The notes under the pieces are model-generated. The model was not told where the DNA came from. It was given only the letters and a program-made list of their open reading frames with translations, and ran no database searches. A program made the translations under genes and the position numbers. A stretch of 64,000 nucleotides of DNA from Nocardioides sp. Soil805 (GTDB lineage: Bacteria; Actinomycetota; Actinomycetes; Propionibacteriales; Nocardioidaceae), in assembly GCF_001429625.1 (NCBI RefSeq), contig NZ_LMSU01000003.1, positions 461,919-525,918 on the forward strand, read 5' to 3'. This document shows, one piece after another, positions 1 to 9,485 of this stretch (positions within the stretch are counted from its first letter, which is position 1; each line of letters begins with the position of its first letter).

Positions 1-581
1 CGCCCACGATGGAGGTGCTGCTCGCCACCGTCGCGGACATCGCCGGCACCGAGGCGACGCCGGAGAACGCCCCGGCGCTGATCGAGGAGTTCGGCAGCGC
101 CGCCCGGATGCTCGGCGCGGTGATCCGCAACACCGCCAACCCGACGATGCTCGGCGCGGGCTACAAGGTCAACGTGATCCCCACGGAGGCCACGGCCCAC
201 GTCGACGGCCGCTTCCTGCCCGGCTACGAGGACGAGTTCTTCGACACCCTGCGCGAGCTGTGCGGCGAGGGCGTGGACATCGACTTCCTGTCGCACCAGC
301 AGCCGTGGGAGATGCCCTACGAGGGCCACCTCGTCGACGCGATGACCCGGTCCCTGCTGGCCGAGGACCCCGACGCCGTGGTCGCGCCGTACCTCATGAG
401 CGGCGGCACCGACGCCAAGCACTTCACCAAGCTGGGGATGACGTCGTACGGCTTCGCGCCGCTGCGGCTGCCTGCGGACCTCGACTTCACCGCGCTCTTC
501 CACGGGGTCGACGAGCGGGTGCCGGTCGACGCGCTGGAGTTCGGCGCGCGGGTGTTCGACCGGTTCCTCGACGAGCTCTGA
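1..581 (+). CDS. M20-family metallo-hydrolase (peptidase), C-terminal part, cut by window edge
   Basis: The frame is open to the left edge, so this is the last ~190 residues of a protein that is usually about 430 aa. M20 enzymes are cytoplasmic dinuclear zinc amidohydrolases acting on dipeptides or N-acyl amino acids. Visible: the end of the dimerisation domain (NVIPTEATAHVDGRFLPGYE) and the return of the catalytic domain with MSGGTDAKHF, a substrate/metal region typical of the family, then FHGVDERVPVDAL near the C-terminus, which supplies the last metal-site histidine. The upstream active-site motifs lie outside the window, so substrate cannot be assigned. A strong hairpin follows the stop codon. 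Confidence 0.9.
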   Translation, partial: PTMEVLLATVADIAGTEATPENAPALIEEFGSAARMLGAVIRNTANPTMLGAGYKVNVIPTEATAHVDGRFLPGYEDEFFDTLRELCGEGVDIDFLSHQQPWEMPYEGHLVDAMTRSLLAEDPDAVVAPYLMSGGTDAKHFTKLGMTSYGFAPLRLPADLDFTALFHGVDERVPVDALEFGARVFDRFLDEL

Positions 582-605
582 TCCCGCACCCGAGCGCGCG
601 TGGTT

Positions 606-655
606 GGGGACGATCCGGTGGGTGAACCGGCCGATCCACCCACCAGGTCGTCCCG
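606..655. terminator. bidirectional hairpin terminator between convergent genes
   Basis: Nested inverted repeat: outer arms GGGACGA (607-613) and TCGTCCC (648-654), inner arms GGTGGGTG (617-624) and CACCCACC (637-644). It sits between the M20 gene and the convergent DUF5703 gene, where a shared terminator is expected. There is no long U-run on either strand, as is usual in high-GC actinobacteria. Confidence 0.7.
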
Positions 656-686
656 AACTACGCAGGCGGGGGCGACCTACGAGGGC

Positions 687-914
687 TCAGCCGGCGAAGA
701 GGGTCAGCCGCTGGCGGATGATCTTGCGGCGCAGCACGACGCGGCGTACGCCGTCGTTGCCGATCCGCAGCCGATCGAGCTCCCAGCCGCCGTGCTCGGC
801 ACGCTCGACGAGCATCCGGGTGACGACGTTGCGCGAGAAGTCGCGGGGGAGCGTCATCGTCTCGAACTCCCACTCCACCCCGGCCCGCGGCGGGCGCCGG
901 TGCGCGCGAGCCAT
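687..914 (-). CDS. DUF5703 family small protein
   Basis: 75-residue basic protein of the actinobacterial DUF5703 type: an N-terminal arginine-rich stretch, then VEWEFETMTLPRDFSRN and WELDRLRIGNDGVRRVVLRRKI. The family has no known function. Its ATG shares one base with the TGA of the upstream aldo/keto reductase gene (TGATG), so the two are translationally coupled on one transcript. Family assignment rests on the characteristic WEFETMTLPR segment and size. Confidence 0.8.
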   Translation of the reverse strand: MARAHRRPPRAGVEWEFETMTLPRDFSRNVVTRMLVERAEHGGWELDRLRIGNDGVRRVVLRRKIIRQRLTLFAG

Positions 915-1861
915 CAGTCCCCGCTCACGTCGTCGAGGGCGTCCACGATCTCCCGCGGCAGGCTCAGCTCCTCGATCCCGAGGGCGCCGCGCAGCTGGGA
1001 GGCGGTCCGCGCGCCCACGATCGGGGAGGTGACGCCCGGCCGGTCCCGGACCCACACCAGCGCCACCTCGAGCGGCGACCAGCCCAGCCCGTCGGCCGCC
1101 CGCGCGACGCCCTCCACGATCGAGCGGCCCCGCTCGTCGAGGTAGACGCCCACGAACCCGCCGAAGTGCTCGGTGGCGCCGCGCGAGTCCGACGGCGTGC
1201 CCGATCGGTACTTGCCGGTCAGCACCCCGCGTCCGAGCGGCGACCAGGGGAGCACCCCGAGCCCGAGGGCACGGGCCGCGGGCACGACCTCGTGCTCGAT
1301 CCCGCGGTTGAGCAGCGAGTACTCGACCTGGGTGGAGGCCAGCGTCGCGCGGCCCGGCACGGCGCGCTGCCAGGTGGCCGCCTGGGCGGTCTGCCAGCCG
1401 CTGTAGTTCGAGACCCCGACGTACGACGCCCTCCCGGACGTGATCGCCAGGTCCAGCGCGGTGAGCGTCTCCTCGAGCGGCGTGTCGTCGGTCCACACGT
1501 GCACCTGCCACAGGTCCACGTGGTCGACACCGAGCCGCTTCAGCGACGCGTCGAGGGAGGTGAGCAGGTGGCCGCGGGAGGTGTCGGTGACGCGCTGGCC
1601 GGTGCGGCGCGAGATGCCGGCCTTGGTCGCCAGCACGATCTCGTCACGACCCACGACGTCGCCGATGAGAGTGCCGATGAGCTCCTCGCTGGCCCCGTCG
1701 CCGTACCCGGCCGCGGTGTCGAGCAGGGTGCCGCCCGCCTCGGCGAACGCGATGAGCTGGTCGCGGGCCTCGTGCTCGTCGGTGTCGCGGCCCCACGTCA
1801 TGGTGCCGAGGCCGAGCCGGGACACCTTGAGGCCGGTCGAGCCGAGAGAGCGCTGCTGCAT
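914..1861 (-). CDS. aldo/keto reductase
   Basis: 315-aa NADPH-dependent TIM-barrel oxidoreductase. The ATG at 1861 (MQQRSLGSTGLKVSRLGLG) is chosen because the AKR fold begins there; an upstream in-frame ATG adds only MTNLCR. Catalytic tetrad residues are visible: Asp and Tyr in LLDTAAGYGDG, Lys in ATKAG, His in QVHVW. The C-terminal half has the cofactor segment SPIVGARTASQL. Substrate unknown; this branch includes general carbonyl reductases and YajO-like proteins. Divergent from uppP with a 76-bp spacer. Confidence 0.92.
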   Translation of the reverse strand: MQQRSLGSTGLKVSRLGLGTMTWGRDTDEHEARDQLIAFAEAGGTLLDTAAGYGDGASEELIGTLIGDVVGRDEIVLATKAGISRRTGQRVTDTSRGHLLTSLDASLKRLGVDHVDLWQVHVWTDDTPLEETLTALDLAITSGRASYVGVSNYSGWQTAQAATWQRAVPGRATLASTQVEYSLLNRGIEHEVVPAARALGLGVLPWSPLGRGVLTGKYRSGTPSDSRGATEHFGGFVGVYLDERGRSIVEGVARAADGLGWSPLEVALVWVRDRPGVTSPIVGARTASQLRGALGIEELSLPREIVDALDDVSGD

Positions 1862-1937
1862 GCGGCAGAGATTAGTCATGCACGCCACGGCGGGCCCTCC
1901 GGCTCGCCGCAATCGCCTCCCCGTAGGCTCCTGCGGC

Positions 1938-2762
1938 GTGTGGGATCTCCTTCAGGCCATCGTCCTCGGCACCATCCAGGGACTCACCGAGTTCCTGCCG
2001 ATCTCCAGCAGTGCGCACCTGCGGATCTTCCCGGAGCTCTTCGGTTGGGGCGACCCGGGCGCCGCGTTCACGGCGGTCATCCAGATCGGCACCGAGCTGG
2101 CGGTCCTCATCTACTTCCGTCACGACATCTGGCGCATCGGCAAGGCGTGGGTGCTCTCGCTGTTCAAGCCGGAGTGGCGCGGACAGTTCGACGCCCGGAT
2201 GGGCTGGTTCATCATCATCGGCTCGCTGCCGATCGTGGTGCTGGGCGTGCTGCTCAAGGACGTCATCGAGGAGGACTTCCGCAACCTGTGGATCGTCGGC
2301 ACCACGCTCATCGTCATGGGCATCGTGCTCGGTCTCGCCGACCGCTTCAGCACCGACGACCGCGAGATCAAGCAGATCACCCTGCGCGACGCGCTCCTGA
2401 TGGGGCTCGCGCAGGCGATGGCGCTCATCCCGGGCGTCTCGCGCAGCGGTGCGACGATCTCCATGGGCCGGGTGCTGGGCTTTCAGCGCGAGGCCGCCAC
2501 CCGCTACGCGTTCCTGCTCGCCATCCCCGCGGTCGTCGGGGCCGGCCTCTTCGAGCTCAAGGAGATCCCGCACGGCGACAACACCTACGGCTGGGGCCCG
2601 ACGATCGTGGCGACCGTCGTCTCCTTCGTCGTCGGGTACGCCGCGATCGCCTGGCTGCTGCGCTACGTCTCGACCAACTCCTACACGCCGTTCGTGATCT
2701 ACCGCGTCGTGCTCGGTGCCGCGACCCTCATCCTGCTCGCGACCGGCGTGCTGTCCGCCTGA
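1938..2762 (+). CDS. uppP: undecaprenyl-diphosphatase (bacitracin resistance, BacA type)
   Basis: 274-aa integral membrane phosphatase that recycles undecaprenyl pyrophosphate to the lipid carrier phosphate for peptidoglycan and other wall polymers. The GTG at 1938 gives the family's normal length and places QGLTEFLPISSSAHL at residues 14-28. The second hallmark, PGVSRSGATIS, is in the C-terminal half. The remainder is hydrophobic helices. The 3' end overlaps the convergent MFS gene by 35 bp. Linkage to the mshC cluster recalls Rv2136c of M. tuberculosis. Confidence 0.95.
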   Translation: MWDLLQAIVLGTIQGLTEFLPISSSAHLRIFPELFGWGDPGAAFTAVIQIGTELAVLIYFRHDIWRIGKAWVLSLFKPEWRGQFDARMGWFIIIGSLPIVVLGVLLKDVIEEDFRNLWIVGTTLIVMGIVLGLADRFSTDDREIKQITLRDALLMGLAQAMALIPGVSRSGATISMGRVLGFQREAATRYAFLLAIPAVVGAGLFELKEIPHGDNTYGWGPTIVATVVSFVVGYAAIAWLLRYVSTNSYTPFVIYRVVLGAATLILLATGVLSA

Positions 2763-3984
2763 ACGTCTGCAGCAGCAGGGCCAGCGCCACCACCTGGCTG
2801 AGGACGACCACGACGACCAGCGACGTCAGCGACCGCTCGTAGAGCCACCCCGCCCCGGCGCCGCCGATAATCGCGAGCAGCCCCTGGATGCCCGCGAACA
2901 CGCCGTACGCCGTGGCCCGTCGCGGCGCCTCGACCAGGTCGGCGACGGCGGCCTTGATCGTGGAGTCCTGCACTCCGTGGGCGAAGCCCCACACGACCAC
3001 GCCGGCGACGACCACGGCGAGAGTGGGGCCGAGCGCCAGGGCCGGCACCACGGCGACCAGCACCGGCACGACGAGCAGGATGCGGGCCCCGACGCGGTCG
3101 TAGGCCCAGCCGACGAGCAGGGCGGCGACCGCCTCGACCGCCATCGCGGTGGCGTAGACGAGAGAGACGGCGGCGACCGGGACGATCCCCTCCACGGTGA
3201 GGTGGTAGCCGATGATCCCGAAGGTCACCAGGGCGCCGGTGGTGAGCGAGGCGGCGACGGCGTAGCGGAAGAAGTCGCCGGGCAGGCCGGCGCCCGCGGC
3301 CTCCGCCCACCACCCGCGCTGGGGGGTCGCCTCGGCGCTGTCAGGCGCGGCCGGCGCGGCCGACGGGTCGTAGACGCTCGGGTCGGGCACCCGGTGGCGC
3401 AGGGTCAGGAGCAGCACCATGGCGATCGCCCCGGGGATCGCGAGCACGGCCATCCCCGCCCAGAGAGTGGAGGCGGCCACCACGGCGGCCACCAGCAGCG
3501 GGCCGGCGAAGGCGCCCACCTGGTCGAGGGCCTTGTGCACCCCGAAGCCGCGGCCGCGACCGACGGCGCCCGCCACGTGGGCCAGCAGGGCCGACTTGGA
3601 GGGTGAGCGCACCGCCTTGCCGAGGCGCTCCAGCAGGATCATGGTGACCGCGAACGCCAGCCCGGCGGACCCCAGCCGCGGGGCGACGAAGAGCAGCGGC
3701 ACGCAGACCGCGGTGAGCCCGTAGCCGACGATGGTGAGCGTCCAGTAGCGCCCGGTCCGGTCGGCCACGGGGCCGAACACCAGGCGCAGCACCAGCGCCA
3801 TCGCCTCGCCCGCGCCCGTCACCACCCCGACGACCACCGCCGAGGCGCCCAGCGCCGCCAGCACCGGGCCGTACATCGACCGGGCGCCCTCGTAGACCAT
3901 GTCGGCCGCCAGGCTGACGAAGCCGAACCACCACACGACCCGCCAGGCGCTCAACCGGGGAACGGGGGCCTCGCTCAGAGCCAT
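2728..3984 (-). CDS. major facilitator superfamily transporter
   Basis: 418-aa polytopic protein of about 12 transmembrane helices. The loop signature after helix 2 reads RLVFGPVADRTGRYWT, matching the MFS loop 2-3 GxxxDRxGRR pattern. The start at 3984 (MALSEAPVPRL) is within the end of corA, overlapping it by 10 nt, so the genes form a coupled pair corA-MFS. Substrate cannot be deduced; the protein resembles actinobacterial drug-type MFS proteins. The stop lies inside the 3' end of uppP, antisense. Confidence 0.88.
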   Translation of the reverse strand: MALSEAPVPRLSAWRVVWWFGFVSLAADMVYEGARSMYGPVLAALGASAVVVGVVTGAGEAMALVLRLVFGPVADRTGRYWTLTIVGYGLTAVCVPLLFVAPRLGSAGLAFAVTMILLERLGKAVRSPSKSALLAHVAGAVGRGRGFGVHKALDQVGAFAGPLLVAAVVAASTLWAGMAVLAIPGAIAMVLLLTLRHRVPDPSVYDPSAAPAAPDSAEATPQRGWWAEAAGAGLPGDFFRYAVAASLTTGALVTFGIIGYHLTVEGIVPVAAVSLVYATAMAVEAVAALLVGWAYDRVGARILLVVPVLVAVVPALALGPTLAVVVAGVVVWGFAHGVQDSTIKAAVADLVEAPRRATAYGVFAGIQGLLAIIGGAGAGWLYERSLTSLVVVVVLSQVVALALLLQTFRRTARRSRAG

Positions 3985-4952
3985 CCAGACCTCTTGAAGA
4001 ACCACAGCAGGAACGCCGAGGCCCCCACCATCAGCGCGATGGCGAAGGCGTAGCCGTAGTCCCAGTGCAGCTCGGGCATGTGGTCGAAGTTCATCCCGTA
4101 GACCCCCGCGATGAGGGTGGGTACGACGACGAGCGCGGCGCCGGCGGAGATCTTGCGCATGTCCTCGTTCTGCTGGACCGAAATGCGCGCGAGATGGGCG
4201 TCGAAGGCCGTGGACAGCAGCCCGTCGAGGTTGTCGATGACCTCCGAGACGCGCTGGAGGTGGTCGGAAACGTCGCGGAAGTAGGTGGCGGTCTTCTCGT
4301 CGATCCCGCCCAGCTCCGCCAGGGCGAAGCGGCGCATGGGGTCGCGGAGCGGCATGACCGCGCGGCGTACCTCGGCGATCTCGCGCTTGAGGGTGTAGAT
4401 GCGCACCGAGTCGTCGGTGCGGGCGGGGGAGAAGACGGACGCCTCGACCTCGTCGACGTCGATCTCCAGGGCGGCGCCGACCTTCTCGTACTCGTCCACC
4501 ACGCGGTCGCAGATCGCGTACATCACCGCCATCGGCCCGTGCTCGAGCACCTGGGCCCGCTGCTCCAGGTCGCGCCGCGACGTGGCCAGGTCGATGCCCT
4601 GGCCGTGCCGGACGGTGACCACGAAGTCGCGCCCGATGAAGAGGTTGATCTCCCCGGTCTCCACGGCGTCGTGCTCGTCGACGTACCAGAGGGTCTTGAG
4701 GACGAGGAAGATCGTGTCGCCGTACCGCTCGACCTTGGGACGCTGGTGGGAGTCGCCGGCATCCTCCACGGCCAGCGGGTGCAGGTCGAAGGTGGCGGCG
4801 ATCTGCTGCAGCTCCTCCCGGGACGGGTCGTGGATGCCCACCCACTGGAAGTCGCCGGTCCCGCACGGGACGCGTGCGTGCCCGAGGCTCGGGTCCCCGT
4901 CGTCGAGGGGGACGCGCACGCCGTCGTGGTACAGCGCGTTGTCGACGATCAC
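3975..4952 (-). CDS. corA: CorA-type magnesium/cobalt channel
   Basis: 325-aa pentameric divalent cation channel. It has a long soluble N-terminal domain with coiled-coil-prone helices (LEQRAQVLEHG, VSDHLQRVSEVIDNLDGLL). Two C-terminal helices follow, with the diagnostic YGMNF motif at about residues 285-289 and then ALMVGASAFLLWFF. The positively charged end KRSGWL fits the CorA topology with both termini in the cytoplasm. First gene of a two-gene unit with the overlapping MFS gene; divergent from the phosphatase at 4985 with only 32 bp between starts. Confidence 0.95.
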   Translation of the reverse strand: MIVDNALYHDGVRVPLDDGDPSLGHARVPCGTGDFQWVGIHDPSREELQQIAATFDLHPLAVEDAGDSHQRPKVERYGDTIFLVLKTLWYVDEHDAVETGEINLFIGRDFVVTVRHGQGIDLATSRRDLEQRAQVLEHGPMAVMYAICDRVVDEYEKVGAALEIDVDEVEASVFSPARTDDSVRIYTLKREIAEVRRAVMPLRDPMRRFALAELGGIDEKTATYFRDVSDHLQRVSEVIDNLDGLLSTAFDAHLARISVQQNEDMRKISAGAALVVVPTLIAGVYGMNFDHMPELHWDYGYAFAIALMVGASAFLLWFFKRSGWL

Positions 4953-4984
4953 CCTGTCAGGCTAGTGCCATTAGGGTCACCGGC

Positions 4985-5713
4985 ATGGCAACCGTGATCC
5001 TCGTGCGACACGGCCGCACCACCGCCAACGCCACCGGCGTGCTGGCGGGTCGGCTCGCCGGCGTCCGGCTCGACGAGCGCGGCACCGAGCAGGCCGCAGC
5101 GACCGGTGCGCGGCTCGCGCCGGTGCGGCTGGCGGCCGCCGTGTCCAGTCCCCTCGAGCGCTGCAAGCAGACGACGCGCGCCGTGCTGGCCGCCCAGTCC
5201 GGCGACGTGGCCGTCACCACCGAGCGCCGCCTCAGCGAGTGCGACTACGGCGAGTGGCAGGGCCGCGCCCTCAAGGACCTCGCCAAGGAGCCGTTGTGGA
5301 AGGTCGTTCAGTCGCAGCCGTCTGCGGTCACCTTCCCGGGCGGGGAGTCGATGCGGGCGATGCAGGACCGCGCCGTCGAGGCCGTCCGCCGCCACGACCG
5401 GCTCGTCGAGGAGCAGCACGGCCCCGGGGCGGTGTGGCTGGCGGTGAGCCACGGCGACGTGATCAAGGCGATCCTGGCCGACGCCCTCGGCACCCACCTC
5501 GACCTCTTCCAGCGCATCCAGGTCGACCCGGCGTCGGTGTCGATCGTGCGCTACACCGAGTCGCGGCCCTACGTCCTGGGCACCAACACGTCCGCGGGCG
5601 ACCTGTCGTGGCTGAGCCCGCCGGCGAAGAAGCGGGCCGGCAGCCGTCGTCGTACGGCGGACGCACCGGTCGGCGGCGGAGCCGGGCCGGAGTCGTCCCC
5701 GGCAGGGTCCTAG
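4985..5713 (+). CDS. histidine phosphatase / phosphomutase, MSMEG_4193 family
   Basis: 242-aa member of the histidine phosphatase superfamily. RHGRTTAN carries the phospho-accepting His9; the second active-site histidine is His156 in VSHGDVIKA; the acidic ECDYGEWQG lies between. The C-terminal 40 residues are basic and disordered-looking. In actinobacteria this MSMEG_4193-type gene travels with DUF3090, SCO1664 and mshC, as here. The physiological substrate is unknown; despite the phosphoglycerate mutase-like fold there is no evidence for a glycolytic role. First gene of the four-gene run ending in mshC. Confidence 0.9.
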   Translation: MATVILVRHGRTTANATGVLAGRLAGVRLDERGTEQAAATGARLAPVRLAAAVSSPLERCKQTTRAVLAAQSGDVAVTTERRLSECDYGEWQGRALKDLAKEPLWKVVQSQPSAVTFPGGESMRAMQDRAVEAVRRHDRLVEEQHGPGAVWLAVSHGDVIKAILADALGTHLDLFQRIQVDPASVSIVRYTESRPYVLGTNTSAGDLSWLSPPAKKRAGSRRRTADAPVGGGAGPESSPAGS

Positions 5714-5723
5714 GGTGAGTGGC

Positions 5724-6305
5724 ATGCCTCTCGTCCACGCCTTCGACCCGCCCGAGCGCTTCGTCGCCGGCACCGTCGGCGAGCCCGGTCACCGGACCTT
5801 CTTCCTGCAGGCCCGAGACGGGGCCCGCGTCACCAGCGTCGCCCTGGAGAAGCAGCAGGTCGAGGCGCTGGCCGAGCGCGTCGACGAGCTGCTCGACGAG
5901 GTGATGCAGGCCGCCGGCGGCAGTGCCCTCGTGCCGGCCGTCGCGCCGTTCGACCTCGTCGACAACGAGCCGCTGGAGCAGCCGATCGAGGAGGAGTTCC
6001 GAGCCGGCACGATGACGCTGTCCTGGGACTCCTCGACCGAGCGCATCGTCATCGAGGTCTTCCCCTTCACCGAGGCGGCCGTGGTCTCCCCGGAGCAGGT
6101 CGACGAGGACCTCGAGGAGCCGGAGCCGGACGAGATCTTCCTGGTCCGCCTGACCGCCGGCGCCGCCCGCGCGTTCGTCGGCCGGGCCCGCACCGTGATC
6201 GGCGCCGGGCGCCCCGACTGCCCGTTCTGCGGCAACCCCGTGGACCCCGACGGCCACCTGTGCGTCCGGGCCAACGGCTTCAAGCGCCGAGACCCGCAGG
6301 CCTGA
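5724..6305 (+). CDS. DUF3090 family protein (SCO1663/Rv2134c type)
   Basis: 193-aa protein. The ATG at 5724 is preferred to the GTG at 5715 because AGGG of the Shine-Dalgarno lies about 8 nt upstream of it. Conserved N-terminus HAFDPPERFVAGTVGEPG, an acidic central part, and a C-terminal Cys cluster CPFCGNPVDPDGHLC that should bind zinc. No biochemical function is established for the family. It lies 10 bp after the phosphatase and 7 bp before the SCO1664 gene, so it is co-transcribed. Confidence 0.9.
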   Translation: MPLVHAFDPPERFVAGTVGEPGHRTFFLQARDGARVTSVALEKQQVEALAERVDELLDEVMQAAGGSALVPAVAPFDLVDNEPLEQPIEEEFRAGTMTLSWDSSTERIVIEVFPFTEAAVVSPEQVDEDLEEPEPDEIFLVRLTAGAARAFVGRARTVIGAGRPDCPFCGNPVDPDGHLCVRANGFKRRDPQA

Positions 6306-6312
6306 CCCGGAC

Positions 6313-7086
6313 GTGGCCGAGCCCACCGGTGGCGACGTCCTGGCCGGGGAGATCACCCTCCACGGCCGGGTGATGCCCGCCTCCAACGCCACCTTCGTCG
6401 GCGAGATCGACGGCGTGCGGTGCGTCTACAAGCCGATCCGCGGCGAGCGCCCGCTGTGGGACTTCCCGGACGGCACGCTCGCGGCGCGCGAGGTGGCGTC
6501 GTACGCCGTGTCCGAGGCCTTCGGCTGGGACGTCGTCCCGCTCACCGTCCTCCGTGAGGGGCCGCACGGCCCCGGCATGGTCCAGCTCTGGCGCGAGCCC
6601 GACCCGGCCCAGGACGCCGTCGACCTCGTCCCCGAGGGACGGGTCCCGGCGGGCTTCCGGCACGTCTTCGACGGCCTCGACGAGTCCGACCGGCCGATCG
6701 CGCTCGTCCACGAGGACTCCGACGCGCTGCGGCGGATGGCCGTGTTCGACGTCGTGGTCAACAACGCCGACCGCAAGGGCGGCCACGTGCTGGCCATGCC
6801 CGACGGGCACCGCTACGGCGTCGACCACGGGGTGACCTTCCACGTCGAGCACAAGCTGCGCACCGTCCTGTGGGGCTGGGCGGGGGAGCCGCTCACCGAG
6901 GAGGAGGTCGCCGGCGTCGAGAAGGTGCTCGACGCGCTGCGCGGCGACCTGGGTGAGCTGCTCGAGGACATGCTCGCCGTCGACGAGGTGGAGGCCACCC
7001 GCCGGCGCGCCGAGCGCCTGCTGCGCACCGGCGTGCTGCCGGACCCGCAGGGGTCGTGGCCGGTCATCCCCTGGCCGCCGTTCTAG
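6313..7086 (+). CDS. SCO1664 family protein (kinase-like fold)
   Basis: 257-aa protein from a GTG at 6313. Segments [28 protein letters not shown] and [16 protein letters not shown] resemble the nucleotide-binding lysine and the catalytic/metal-binding Asp-Asn region of the PI3/PI4 kinase-like SCO1664 family: Lys in VYKPIRGE, and NNADRKGGH with DHGVTFH as the equivalents of the HRD/DFG loops. Target unknown. Constant partner of DUF3090 and mshC in actinobacteria. mshC starts 19 bp downstream. Confidence 0.85.
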   Translation: MAEPTGGDVLAGEITLHGRVMPASNATFVGEIDGVRCVYKPIRGERPLWDFPDGTLAAREVASYAVSEAFGWDVVPLTVLREGPHGPGMVQLWREPDPAQDAVDLVPEGRVPAGFRHVFDGLDESDRPIALVHEDSDALRRMAVFDVVVNNADRKGGHVLAMPDGHRYGVDHGVTFHVEHKLRTVLWGWAGEPLTEEEVAGVEKVLDALRGDLGELLEDMLAVDEVEATRRRAERLLRTGVLPDPQGSWPVIPWPPF

Positions 7087-7105
7087 GCCGGATAGGCTGC
7101 CCGGC

Positions 7106-8344
7106 ATGCGCAGCTGGTCTGATCCCGACGTCCCGACCCTCCCCGTCAGCGGCCCCGTCGTGCGGGTCCACGACACCGCCACGAGGGAGCTCGTCGAGAC
7201 CCGCCCCGAGGGTCCGGCCCGGCTCTACGTCTGCGGCATCACGCCGTACGACGCCACCCACATCGGCCACGCCGCGACGTACGTCGCCTTCGACCTGCTC
7301 AACCGCGCGTGGCGCACCGCCGGCCACGAGGTGACCTACGTCCAGAACGTCACGGACGTCGACGACCCGCTGCTGGAGCGGGCCACCAAGGTCGGTGTGG
7401 ACTGGGTCGAGCTGGCCGAGCGGGAGACCGAGCTCTTCCGCCACGACATGGAGGCCCTGCGGGTCCTGCCCCCGGCCGAGTACGTGGGTGCGGTGGAGTC
7501 GATCCCGCTCGTCATCGACCTCATCCAGCGGCTCCAGGAGGTTGGCGCCGTCTACCAGGTCGAGACCGACCTCTACTTCTCCGTCACCGCCGACCCGGCC
7601 TTCGGCGACGTGTCCGGCTGGGACCGCGAGACCATGCTGCGCGTCTTCCCCGACCGCGGCGGCGACCCCGACCGGCCCGGCAAGAAGGACCCGCTCGACT
7701 GCATCGTGTGGCGCGGCGAGCGCGAGGGCGAGCCGTCCTGGGCCAGCCCGTTCGGCCCCGGCCGGCCCGGCTGGCACATCGAGTGCACCGCCATCGCCCT
7801 GGAGCACCTCGGCACGGCCTTCGACGTCCAGGGCGGCGGCAGCGACCTCGTCTTCCCGCACCACGAGATGAGCGCCGGCGAGGCCCAGGTGGCCGGCTCC
7901 GGCGAGCGCTTCGCGCGGGCCTACCTCCACGCCGGGATGGTCGCCTACGACGGCGAGAAGATGTCGAAGTCCCGGGGCAACCTCGTCTTCGTGTCGGCGC
8001 TGCGCAACAGCGACGTCGACCCGATGGCCATCAGGCTGGTGCTGCTGCGCCACCACTACCGCAGCGACTGGGAGTGGACCGACGCCCAGCTCTGGGACGC
8101 CGTGGAGACCCTCGACTCGTGGCGCAAGGCCTTCTCGCTCGGCGCCGGGGCCCCCGCGGGGCCGGTCGTCGACGCCGTGCTCACCGCGCTGGCCGACGAC
8201 CTCGACGCGCCCACGGCCGTCGCGGCGGTCGAGGGCTGGGTGGCCGCGACCCTCGGGGACCACGGGCTCGCCGACACCAGCGACCGGGACGCGGCCGCGA
8301 CCCTGCTGCCGGTGCTCGACGCGGCGCTCGGTCTCGCCCTCTGA
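7106..8344 (+). CDS. mshC: cysteine:1-D-myo-inosityl 2-amino-2-deoxy-alpha-D-glucopyranoside ligase (mycothiol synthesis)
   Basis: 412-aa class I CysRS-like ligase that couples cysteine to GlcN-Ins using ATP, the third step of mycothiol biosynthesis. HIGH motif HIGH at residues 52-55 ([12 protein letters not shown]), zinc ligand Cys43 in YVCGITPYD, a further Cys in WHIECTA, and KMSKS at 285-289 ([10 protein letters not shown]). It lacks the C-terminal anticodon-binding domain expected of true CysRS, which with the length and the neighbours supports MshC. The stop codon abuts the stop codon of the convergent PAC2 gene with no base between. Confidence 0.97.
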   Translation: MRSWSDPDVPTLPVSGPVVRVHDTATRELVETRPEGPARLYVCGITPYDATHIGHAATYVAFDLLNRAWRTAGHEVTYVQNVTDVDDPLLERATKVGVDWVELAERETELFRHDMEALRVLPPAEYVGAVESIPLVIDLIQRLQEVGAVYQVETDLYFSVTADPAFGDVSGWDRETMLRVFPDRGGDPDRPGKKDPLDCIVWRGEREGEPSWASPFGPGRPGWHIECTAIALEHLGTAFDVQGGGSDLVFPHHEMSAGEAQVAGSGERFARAYLHAGMVAYDGEKMSKSRGNLVFVSALRNSDVDPMAIRLVLLRHHYRSDWEWTDAQLWDAVETLDSWRKAFSLGAGAPAGPVVDAVLTALADDLDAPTAVAAVEGWVAATLGDHGLADTSDRDAAATLLPVLDAALGLAL

Positions 8345-9190
8345 TCAGTCCTGGTCGCGGCGCTTGAGGTAGCGCTCGAACTCCCGGGCGATCGCCTCGC
8401 CGCTGGCCTCGGGCAGGTCGGCGGTGTCCCGGGTCTCCTCGAGGGCGCGGATGTAGTCGGCGACGTCCTCGTCCTCCTCGGCGAGCTCGTCGACCCCCCG
8501 CTCCCACGCCTTGGAGTCCTCGGGCAGGTCGCCGAGCGGGATGCTGCACTCCAGCAGGTCCTCGAGGGCCCCGATGAGGGCGAGCGTGGCCTTGGGGCAC
8601 GGCGGCTGGGCGACGTAGTGGGGCACGGCCGCCCAGTAGGACGCCGAGGGGATGTCGAGCTGGACGCAGGCGTCGGAGAAGACGCCCACGATCCCGGTGG
8701 GACCCTCGTACGTCGACTGCTCGAGCTTGAGGCGGTCCACCAGCTCGGGCTCGGTGGCGGTGCCGGTGACGGGGATGGGCCGGGTGTGGGGCGCGTCCGC
8801 GAGCAGCGCTCCCAGGGTCACCACCAGCTCGCCGCCGAGGTCGTCGCAGGCCGCCAGCAGCTCGGCGCAGAACTGGCGCCAGCGCATGTTGGGCTCGATC
8901 CCGCGGACGAGGATGACGTCGCGGTGCAGGCCCGGGGGAGAGGCGATGGCGATGCGCGTGGTCGGCCAGGTGAGCCTGCGGTGGCCGTGGTCGTCGGTGC
9001 CGACCATGGGCCGGTTGACCTGGAAGTCGTAGAACTCCTCGGGATCGATCGCCCCGATCACCGTGGCGTCCCACACGGCCATGAGGTGGTCGACGACCGC
9101 GGAGGCCGCGTCGGCCGCGTCGTTCCAGCCCTCGAAGGCCGCGATCACCACGGGGGACACCAGGTCCTGGACATCGTCGAACTCGATCAC
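8345..9190 (-). CDS. PAC2 family protein (proteasome assembly chaperone-like fold)
   Basis: 281-aa protein from a GTG at 9190 (VIEFDDVQDLVSPVVIAAFEGWNDA). The FEGWNDAADAAS opening, the central LVRGIEPNMRWRQFCAELL and the glycine-rich VVTLGALLADAPHTRP are typical of actinobacterial PAC2/DUF75 proteins. The C-terminus is strongly acidic (ELAEEDEDVADYI). Role unproven; the fold is shared with eukaryotic proteasome assembly chaperones, and actinobacteria have proteasomes. Divergent from metH with a 355-bp intergenic region. Confidence 0.9.
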   Translation of the reverse strand: MIEFDDVQDLVSPVVIAAFEGWNDAADAASAVVDHLMAVWDATVIGAIDPEEFYDFQVNRPMVGTDDHGHRRLTWPTTRIAIASPPGLHRDVILVRGIEPNMRWRQFCAELLAACDDLGGELVVTLGALLADAPHTRPIPVTGTATEPELVDRLKLEQSTYEGPTGIVGVFSDACVQLDIPSASYWAAVPHYVAQPPCPKATLALIGALEDLLECSIPLGDLPEDSKAWERGVDELAEEDEDVADYIRALEETRDTADLPEASGEAIAREFERYLKRRDQD

Positions 9191-9485
9191 CGTTCCAGCG
9201 TAGTCCGCGAGGAGCGCCGGGCGAGGGAGAGCGGCGGGTCCGGGACCGAGCGTCGCCGCCCCCGTCACGGCGACGATCGCTCCCCTCCAGGCCCCCCACC
9301 CCCTGATCGGATGCCCGTCGGCCCACGGTAGGTCGCTCCCCGGCGGATCGGAATCACCCGTCCGGGTGGACGAGGAGACCCGGGCGGGCCATGCACGGAT
9401 GCCGTCCGGCAGCCGTCGGGCGTCCGGGTGGGGGTCCCGGGGATTTAGGGGCCGGACCGGGGCGGTGTCACGATCTGGGAAGGGT

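Noticed and set aside
1166..2842. Long plus-strand ORFs over the aldo/keto reductase and uppP
   Set aside because: Antisense or out-of-frame shadows; the uppP frame begins at GTG 1938.
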